From the NCBI GenBank assembly GCA_964023205.1, contig OZ026835.1:43683083-43747082 (forward strand): DNA of 64,000 nucleotides, written 5' to 3'. Origin of the DNA: Lutraria lutraria (taxonomy: Eukaryota; Mollusca; Bivalvia; Venerida; Mactridae). Under the pieces are notes generated by a model, which did not search any database, had not been told where the DNA came from, and saw only the letters and a list, made by a program, of their open reading frames with translations. Numbering within the stretch: the stretch's first letter is position 1; the number at the start of each line of letters is the position of its first letter. This document shows, piece by piece, positions 57,417 through 64,000 of the stretch. The position numbers and the translations under genes were made by a program.

Positions 57417-59966
57417 ATGGCTTCTGGGGAGAAGAAACGTAAAACTGATGATGATAACTCTCAGGGCGAGACTACTCCATCCCTATTTACTGGTACACAA
57501 GCTGCTACTGCACAAAATAACATGAATATTATTTCAGATAATAATGAATTACAGGATGATTTAGGTACAGGCCAAGGAGTTAGCGGCGGGCCGGGAATTT
57601 ATCAGTCTTTTAATAGAGAAGAAGACGGCGGCTGGTCAGAAACTGTTACTTTTAAACGGACTTATGTTCATTTTATAGGACCTGGTACTGAATATGCCGG
57701 GGCTACCATCGAGTCGAACTCTAAAAATCAGTTAACTTACAGCTGGGATTTCGGTGGTAGTATTATTCCTTTTAATTATTCTAAGACAGCCGTCCGTCCT
57801 GTTCATTTAATTAAATATTTGACAAGATGTAATAGTTATAGGATGTTAGGACACAGTGTACACCTTACAGACTTGATATGTAGTAGAGATGAAGTACAGG
57901 CTGATGGTAGAATTGTGACTACGGCCCAGCAAGATTGTATTGAGGTATTTAAGGATACTAACGGTAAGTTCCGGCCGGAGCATATCGTTCCGGTGGGTGC
58001 AAATACTTTATTTGATATTAATTCTCAGTTTAGACGGGTCGAACCTTTAAATATAGAGGAGGGTACCATACCTAGAGCAAAGATACACTTTCCCACGGAA
58101 ATGTATAACAGTACTAAGATGGAAGGATTGAAGGATTACGCAATAAGGGCATTTGACCCATACAATGGTATATTTACAATTGATCATTGGCATTCAGGCA
58201 AGGACTATAGTTTATCTCATAAATTTGATTCTGGTAGATATCCAGTAGGTACCTTCTCAGGCATAGACGAAACGACTTGTAATGCAGAAATAAGGAAAAC
58301 AGCTAATTATATTTTAGATACTGTTTATGGGGTACAGGCAAACATGGCGACCCAGACTAATAGGTACCCTATTATGCCCCCTAAGTATAATTTTTTCAGG
58401 TTCGCTCCATTTTATACAGCAAGCGGAAAGGCTAATAGGTCTGGTCAGTTCAAAGCTACTTACGAGTGTACTATGCAATTCTACTACTCACCCTACTGTG
58501 GAATAGACATGTTCATGGCAGGTAACCAATTCTTTAAAATGGCCAATGTTAATGACGACCCCTACATGAATTGTGCGGCCGATCAAGATAGGTTTAATTT
58601 TGGTGTACACCAGGAGGATTTTGTAATTCCTATGACAAGCTATAAATTAATGCCTGATAATGAAAAGTCTGAGTTAAAACGAAATGAGCAAAATGTATTG
58701 TCTGAAATACATGATTTAATAACTACGCAAGATCATCCTATGTCTACTCAAAATAGGGCGGAAAAAGCTATAGAAAAGGAGGGATATAAGCTATTAAAAT
58801 TATTGAAATCATTAGGATTTAATAGTGGGGATGTTAATCAAGAGACTCCAATGTGGGCTTCCGGTAGTACTTATGTATTAGGGGCAGATACACAAAATAC
58901 TATAGATCAGTTAACCAGTCAAGGGTATGATGTTAAGGTACAGCCTAGTAGATTAGCATCTTTATTTACGGGTGAAGATAGAAGTCAAAATCTAGAAGAA
59001 CATCCAGAATTAAGTCAAGCTTATTTGTCTAAAATAGGCTTAACTCCTGATGAGCAAGAACTATTAATTGCTACTAAGTTGCCGGACTTAAGTCAAGACG
59101 AAAGGTCAGCAGCCATAACTCCCATGAATCCCCCGTCATGGGATGATAATAATATATTGGTGAGGGATACCCAACAATCTAGTTATAGAATTGGGAGTGT
59201 TCAGCAACCTGATCCAACTACAGTGCAAATTAAATTGCAAGTATCTGATGATAAGACAAGCTTGATAGCTGATACTAACCCAGATAAGAGTATTAAATCA
59301 ATGCCATATTTGCCTTTAACAGTTGTAGTTCCAGAAACACAGCAGCCTATCATAGGAGGAACAGGGTTTACACCAGATGATGACTATTCTAAATTGGTTG
59401 CTCCTAAAGTTATTAATACGAAATGTTTAGGTCCAGCTGAGGCATGGCGTACATTGGGAATTAAAGATAAGACTCAAATACCATTTCATAGTGCACCAGG
59501 TAAGAAGCGTGGTTCTGGCTATATACCTTGGCCTAAGGTTGTAGACGGAAGTCAACGGTATGGGGAAGTAACATATGTATTGCAGAATAACAGGATGGTT
59601 AGTAAAATGAATATATGGGATATTGAGGCAGTTAGACAACTAAATGCAGGTAAGATAGAAAAGAAAATCAAGGGATGGAATAGAGCTCAAACCATGATGA
59701 GAAACGTCGATCAAAGGGGTACATTAGATGCTTTTTTTAGGCGTAGAAAGGGGGCTATTGAATCTATCCAACCTACTTTACCTTTGCAGATTCCTGGACC
59801 TACAACAGCTGAGCCTATAGCCGGTACAAGCCGAGACAACCCTATTGCCTTAGGTGCAAGTCTTGACGACTTTGACTTGAGTGGTGTGACAAGGCGTGAC
59901 GCACAAGAAAGAAAATTAACGAAGGAACTAGCAGACATAAATTGGCTAGAGTATATGACCGAATGA
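57417..59966 (+). CDS. VP: Parvovirus-like major capsid protein, 849 aa
   Basis: An intact frame. The N-terminus has a basic KKRK signal (6-9) and an acidic/Asn-rich leader. A Gly-rich segment (49-60, LGTGQGVSGGPG) follows, then GGWSETVTFKRTY at 71-83. This resembles the glycine-rich hinge followed by the W...VTxxTRT strand that begins the parvovirus jelly-roll capsid. Later parts are rich in aromatic and Asn/Asp residues (ITDxW-like FTIDHWHSG, and APFYTASGK), consistent with beta-sandwich loops. I see no phospholipase A2 motif (HDxxY with a YLGPG loop). Its absence, and a length over 800 aa, recalls hepandensoviruses among shrimp parvoviruses. The C-terminal third (about 590-849) is Pro/Asp-rich and probably less ordered. 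The capsid assignment rests on position and weak motif similarity. A structure prediction would decide. Confidence 0.65.
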   Translation: MASGEKKRKTDDDNSQGETTPSLFTGTQAATAQNNMNIISDNNELQDDLGTGQGVSGGPGIYQSFNREEDGGWSETVTFKRTYVHFIGPGTEYAGATIESNSKNQLTYSWDFGGSIIPFNYSKTAVRPVHLIKYLTRCNSYRMLGHSVHLTDLICSRDEVQADGRIVTTAQQDCIEVFKDTNGKFRPEHIVPVGANTLFDINSQFRRVEPLNIEEGTIPRAKIHFPTEMYNSTKMEGLKDYAIRAFDPYNGIFTIDHWHSGKDYSLSHKFDSGRYPVGTFSGIDETTCNAEIRKTANYILDTVYGVQANMATQTNRYPIMPPKYNFFRFAPFYTASGKANRSGQFKATYECTMQFYYSPYCGIDMFMAGNQFFKMANVNDDPYMNCAADQDRFNFGVHQEDFVIPMTSYKLMPDNEKSELKRNEQNVLSEIHDLITTQDHPMSTQNRAEKAIEKEGYKLLKLLKSLGFNSGDVNQETPMWASGSTYVLGADTQNTIDQLTSQGYDVKVQPSRLASLFTGEDRSQNLEEHPELSQAYLSKIGLTPDEQELLIATKLPDLSQDERSAAITPMNPPSWDDNNILVRDTQQSSYRIGSVQQPDPTTVQIKLQVSDDKTSLIADTNPDKSIKSMPYLPLTVVVPETQQPIIGGTGFTPDDDYSKLVAPKVINTKCLGPAEAWRTLGIKDKTQIPFHSAPGKKRGSGYIPWPKVVDGSQRYGEVTYVLQNNRMVSKMNIWDIEAVRQLNAGKIEKKIKGWNRAQTMMRNVDQRGTLDAFFRRRKGAIESIQPTLPLQIPGPTTAEPIAGTSRDNPIALGASLDDFDLSGVTRRDAQERKLTKELADINWLEYMTE

Positions 59967-59997
59967 ACAAGTTTACATACAAAAAGAAAGGGTAAAT

Positions 59998-61836
59998 ATG
60001 GCAACTTATGTACCTTTTCACCATATAGTTCCGTTATTAGAAAGTTATATAAAAAATGATGTTCCAGCAGTAGATGAACCAAAATTGAAGAAATATATTG
60101 CTTTAAAATATTTATGGCAATATGACATTTACAAGAAGATTGGATACAATGACTATACACCGTTTTTTCATGCTAACCAGATTCAGGTGGATGATAGAAC
60201 TTATGATCAGTACATTTATGAAAGAGACTTACAACATGGATATGATGACTTACACTACGGCAGAAATGGGGAATACGAACTTGCTTTACCTTGGCAGTAT
60301 ATTATATTACTTGATAGTAAGACATTAAATTGGGAACATTATGAAAAATTGTCTACTTCACAACAATCAATGTTCTTGTTGGCTAACTATAATGGCATGT
60401 TAACTCATTTGAGTGATGATCATATAGGATATGTTAAAATTAAAATAGGAAATCATAGGTACCAGAAAGTTAAACATAAGTTTGCAATATTAACGACTGA
60501 TAGTCCTTGGTCTGTAGGTTATGTTGAATTAAATTGGCATTATCATAAAACAACAGCAGATCCAATGTCCGGAAATGTAAAAGATTACATGTATGATTTA
60601 GATTCAATTGTTAGGTATGACCATAATCATCATAAATTTAAGACTGATATAACTGTAAATAATAGTGAGAATTTCAGTATAGATGGAGTAGTGTTAGCCT
60701 GTTATTTATTAGAAGATAGTGAGAGTAATACAGAATATATTTTCCAAGACAAGAACATGTCAATGACTAGTATAATAGAAGTGTTAAACAACTATTTAAC
60801 TAATGCTCCATTTTATATGGCTAACAAAGTGGGTACAACAAAGTTTTTGTTTATGAGTGAAAATAGAACAATACCAGAAATATTAAGTATGTTAGACTAT
60901 TCAGTACTTAAAAAAATATTAAGTCCGGAAATGGCACCCATTATATTCAGATTAATCATAAATAAAAACAATGAAATGTTAGAGAAAGAAAATGATGACA
61001 ATAAAAAAAGAAGGAAATTAAGGGATATAATACCAACAATGAAACCTTTAGAATGTACCAAAAAATTTACTGATATAGGATTTGATCCACATACTGCAGA
61101 ATTAATGTGTAATGATCCAGGTGGGTGGGATTGGCCGGGTTTATGGTGGCCGTTTGGATGGCCTGGGTTTCCTGATTGGCCTAGTTTTCCTGATATACCT
61201 GATTGGTCTGATAGTGATGATTTGGGGCATTCATGGGATGATGATGATACTGATGATGATGATAGTACTGATTCAAATAGTGCATTATGCAGATGTAAAC
61301 CTAAATGGGCAAAATTAAAAGCATACTTGTTAGAATTAAATAAAACAATTCAGTCTAAAGTAAAAGAAATTGAATTACCAGACTATGATAGTGATGGTGA
61401 AACTGAAGTTAAAAAACCATTCCCGTTACCTGATATAAATGATTTGGATTTAAGTGATAAAGACAAAGCAGATATAGGTACTATGGTAGGTACAGATTTG
61501 CACCCAGATCAGGAAGACATAGGTACAGTTATATTTAAAATATTATTAGAAAATGCAAAGAAAGTAAAAACAGCAACAGATATTGCAGTTGGTGTGAAAG
61601 ACCAAGTAGAAAAAATGGCGGGTATAGATGATATATCCAAAATAAAACGTAGATTAGAAAGGTTAGAAGCTGATGTAGCGCAATTAAAAATAGATAGGAT
61701 AACTGATAATGGGTTAATACATGGCTTATATAGTATAGTTAACAAAAACACTGATAATATAGCTACTAATGTTGAAAATATTAGTGCAATCAAATTGAAA
61801 ACTGATAAAATTATGTTAATACCTATGTATCAATAA
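59998..61836 (+). CDS. 612-aa viral protein of unknown function with coiled-coil C-terminus
   Basis: Intact frame, 31 nt after the capsid gene and 20 nt before NS1. The N-terminal 330 residues are rich in Tyr, His and Asp and look globular. KKRRKLR (336-342) is a possible nuclear signal. Residues 374-403 are a striking Trp/Pro/Gly tract (GGWDWPGLWWPFGWPGFPDW and on). It is followed by an almost pure Asp/Ser run (404-426) and a CRCKPKW motif. Residues about 540-605 have heptad-like spacing (ISKIKRRLERLEADVAQLKI) followed by LIHGLYSIVNKNTDNIATNV, like a trimeric fibre stalk or tail. There is no match in known parvovirus gene sets. It may be a minor capsid, attachment or assembly protein. AATAAA overlaps its stop codon (61832-61837). 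Confidence 0.7.
   Translation: MATYVPFHHIVPLLESYIKNDVPAVDEPKLKKYIALKYLWQYDIYKKIGYNDYTPFFHANQIQVDDRTYDQYIYERDLQHGYDDLHYGRNGEYELALPWQYIILLDSKTLNWEHYEKLSTSQQSMFLLANYNGMLTHLSDDHIGYVKIKIGNHRYQKVKHKFAILTTDSPWSVGYVELNWHYHKTTADPMSGNVKDYMYDLDSIVRYDHNHHKFKTDITVNNSENFSIDGVVLACYLLEDSESNTEYIFQDKNMSMTSIIEVLNNYLTNAPFYMANKVGTTKFLFMSENRTIPEILSMLDYSVLKKILSPEMAPIIFRLIINKNNEMLEKENDDNKKRRKLRDIIPTMKPLECTKKFTDIGFDPHTAELMCNDPGGWDWPGLWWPFGWPGFPDWPSFPDIPDWSDSDDLGHSWDDDDTDDDDSTDSNSALCRCKPKWAKLKAYLLELNKTIQSKVKEIELPDYDSDGETEVKKPFPLPDINDLDLSDKDKADIGTMVGTDLHPDQEDIGTVIFKILLENAKKVKTATDIAVGVKDQVEKMAGIDDISKIKRRLERLEADVAQLKIDRITDNGLIHGLYSIVNKNTDNIATNVENISAIKLKTDKIMLIPMYQ
61725..61735 (+). promoter_or_regulatory. Possible TATA box upstream of NS1
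   Basis: GGCTTATATAGTATAG lies about 125 nt before the NS1 start, inside the 612-aa gene. Because NS1 is the fourth ORF from the left promoter, a separate promoter here is plausible. The support is only the TATA-like sequence. Confidence 0.3.
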
Positions 61837-61856
61837 ATTGTAGATTCTTTAATCCA

Positions 61857-64000
61857 ATGTCTTCGTACAAATCTCAAGAAGAAATCAAGGAGTTAGTATG
61901 GGAAGACTCCGAGTGCTACAGTGTTGTAATAGACACACTTCCTGCGAGTGTGAATGTTAAAAGTATTCAGCCATACATATATCAACTGTATGAGAATGGA
62001 CAGCATATAAGGAGTGAGAAGGGAAATGCATTGGGAAGATATGCAGAAGGCAAGGACTTTGCAGGAAAGGTAACCGATTGTACCCAGTATTTTAGGACAC
62101 CTATGGACGAATATGAGATACAGAAAGAGAACAGCTACCCATTAAACATGCTTAAATCATTTATGAATAGCACGCCTACCCTATTTGTTTGGCATAATGG
62201 TCATACAGATCCATCTTGTCAGCATCATGGATTGCATATCCATTTAGTAGTTGCTCAAGACAAGCTTAATGAGCAGAGGAAATGGAAAAATTTGCGTCAG
62301 GCAATGATTGCAAATAAGGCTAACATAAAATCTCAGAAAATCCGTAGGGTCGATGCTTTCATGGGATACTTGAACAAACCCCCCGTATGCTTTTAGGATG
62401 TAATAATCAGCAAATGCTGGATAGGTACCACTCTGTAACTCGGAATGTAGAGATGTACGAAGAGGGTCTTGATGACTCCACTGTTCAGAGTACCGGATGT
62501 TCCGGTTTCTTTGAACAGGCTCTTATGATTGATCAATGTCCGGAAGGTAACCCCCCTACTCCTAGTGGTGATTCAATCCATGACAAGGATGAATCTTTCG
62601 ATGAAGTTTTAAGGCCTATGTACACTCCAAAGGACAATAAGTCAAAGGTCAAAACGTCTAAGACTGCTGATAAAGTGCAGCGTCTTAAGTGGTACATGGA
62701 GACGTATAAGTCAACTGATTGTTTGACTATACTGAAACAGTTAATTGAGGGTGGGGACCAGGTCAAGATTGATGAGTGGCGTACATTAAATTTGGTGCCA
62801 CAAATCAAAATGATTAAACAACAAGCCATTAGCGAATTGAAGTTTGAGAAATTGTTTAGTGGGGAAACGTATATAGATACTTTACTGAAAGATAATCAGA
62901 AGTATGAGGAAGGTTATGAATCTGTAGAAGATACGGCCAATTTGTTTACGAAATGGTGTAAGGATCAGGGTATTATACCTGGTGATTTCATAATGAATCT
63001 GTACTCCATATTGAATAAGGACACGACCAAGCAGAATACTTTTATTTTGCATGGAGCTTCTAATGCCGGGAAATCATATTGGACTTATGCCCTATGTCCA
63101 AACATGGATGTTGTAGGGCAGACAGTACAAAGTCAAGACTTCGCATGGCAAAAATGCCTCAATAAAGAGGTCATAAATATTCCCGAACTTTCAATTGTAA
63201 AACCCGAAAGCATGGAGGAATTTAAAAAAATCTCAGAAGGTATGCCAACGACCATTAATATAAAGAATTGTGAGCCACAAATATTGGAAAGAATACCAAT
63301 ATTGTTGCAATGTAACTCACTCCCTTGGAATGCGTTTATGAAAGAGAGTCAAGCTTGCAGAAATCGCATTTTAGGATACTATAGTCTACGTCCAGCTCCG
63401 TGTCTAAAGGATAAAAAGGCAGCAAATCCGGAGTTTTTTAAGAAAGTTTTTAGGGAAGTACGTAAGATATTGAAAACTGGTACATGGCCATTACCAGAGT
63501 TATCGATTGATCCATTTTTGATGTTATATGCCCAAGAGGTTAACGAATGTATAGAGTTATTAGGTCAAGGGGAAAAGGGGTTCATGGCTTGTCTCAAAAA
63601 ACACGCCAATAAAGAGTACGACTACAACATGACATACTTCGGATGGAGAGTGAGGGACGAAGAGAGAGAAAAGATGGTGAGTAATTCTTATAGCTTAATG
63701 AAAGAAATTAGTGCTTGGTTGTTGTACATGACACAAGAAGGTCCGGAACATAGGTTTCATCTCAATTTAGATGACCACAAAAACCCGGTGGTATTAAACT
63801 CATCATTGAACAATGTTGAGTATGAGGCTGAATTAGTTGATGACTATTTCAAGTACTTGGATTTCAAACAATTTGCATGTCATGTACAATTTATGTTAGG
63901 TAAAACCAAGCAATGGCCTGAATATTTGTCATTGCATGATTCTCCTTTACAGAAAATGAACACTATGATAAAAATTTGCTTGTCCAATATATTGAGGTTT
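61857..64000 (+). CDS. NS1: NS1-type replication initiator, complete 5' end, one frame break, 3' end outside window
   Basis: ATG at 61857, just after the 612-aa gene. The frame is open for 179 codons and shows the same HUH motif (HHGLHIHLVV) and tyrosine motif (GYLNKP) as element 1. At about 62379-62384 a run of six C residues shifts the frame and leads to TAG at 62394. The neighbouring frame then stays open without a stop to position 64000. It encodes the helicase region with Walker A GASNAGKS, the VINIPELS block and the ILLQCN motif. The lesion is a one-base difference in a homopolymer: a true mutation or a sequencing error. Identity with element 1 NS1 is about 75% in the first 150 residues by eye. 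Confidence 0.85.

Larger units (their letters stand above)
57000..64000 (+). mobile_element. Endogenous parvovirus-like element 2 (runs off the window)
   Basis: Order on the plus strand: telomere remnant, promoter, 58-aa ORF, capsid-like gene, 612-aa gene, NS1. The genes are separated by only 28, 31 and 20 nt. Element 1 implies that about 0.9 kb more (the end of NS1, a 130-codon ORF and a telomere) should follow beyond 64000. The full element would be about 7.8-7.9 kb. Three of the four long genes have no lesion, and NS1 has one. Confidence 0.85.

Noticed and set aside
57417..59966. Phospholipase A2 domain of the parvovirus VP1 unique region
   Set aside because: I looked for the HDxxY catalytic and YLGPG calcium-loop signatures in the 849-, 612- and 58-aa products and found none.
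59711..60160. 149-codon minus-strand ORF and others opposite the capsid and 612-aa genes
   Set aside because: They are shadows of strongly coding plus-strand frames and have no homology or start context of their own.
62370..62400. Programmed ribosomal frameshift in NS1
   Set aside because: The site is not an X-XXY-YYZ heptamer in the reading frame, and element 1 is in frame without any shift here. A homopolymer indel is simpler.

Overview
The window looks like nuclear DNA of a marine mollusc, most probably a bivalve. It is AT-rich and gene-poor, and packed with dispersed repeats that begin AACAAGAGGGCC and end in a GCTCACC/GGTGAGC hairpin followed by AAAA, a type I associate with bivalve genomes. 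No host gene is complete. The only good candidate is a chain of small minus-strand exons with canonical splice sites (37872-38878).

The main content is two integrated, parvovirus-like genomes. Element 1 (41164-44183, minus strand) has a complete hairpin telomere, a 130-codon ORF and a nearly full-length replication protein (NS1). That protein carries an HUH endonuclease domain and an SF3 helicase domain, and its 5' end is cut by a host repeat. Element 2 (about 57000 to the window end, plus strand) starts with the remnant of a related telomere and a promoter (E2F-like site, CRE, GC box, TATA). It continues with a 58-aa basic ORF, an intact 849-aa capsid-like protein, an intact 612-aa protein of unknown function, and an NS1 gene that is open to the window end apart from one single-base frame break. 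Together the two give the layout telomere - small ORF - capsid - 612-aa protein - NS1 - 130-codon ORF - telomere, all on one strand and about 7.8-7.9 kb long. As far as I know this gene order, this size and the 612-aa gene do not match any described parvovirus genus. The two NS1 proteins are clearly diverged, so these are two separate integrations of related viruses.

The rest is mobile DNA. Positions 29557-36730 form an element with split direct repeats (A1 ... B1-A2 ... B2, each pair identical), as in PAT/Ngaro tyrosine-recombinase retroelements. Its interior holds only minisatellites and an 86-bp satellite. Positions 14189-16961 are a 2.77-kb DNA transposon with CACC termini and a 4-bp target duplication, carrying nine copies of a 14-bp motif, inserted inside an older repeat. 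Positions 9129-10072 are a foldback element with an 8-bp target duplication. Positions 46153-48400 are a decayed mariner split by another repeat. Further relics include a pogo-like transposase, a RecQ-like helicase and transposon-protein exons. Modular repeat families, called A, B and C here, share termini but have different tandem cores. Two other tandem families, D and E, sit at 22321-23302 and 39952-40820.

The parvovirus-like genes form a coherent set: hairpin telomeres, an NS1 that would nick and unwind them, a capsid protein and a probable accessory structural protein. The other elements appear independent and mostly dead or non-autonomous.
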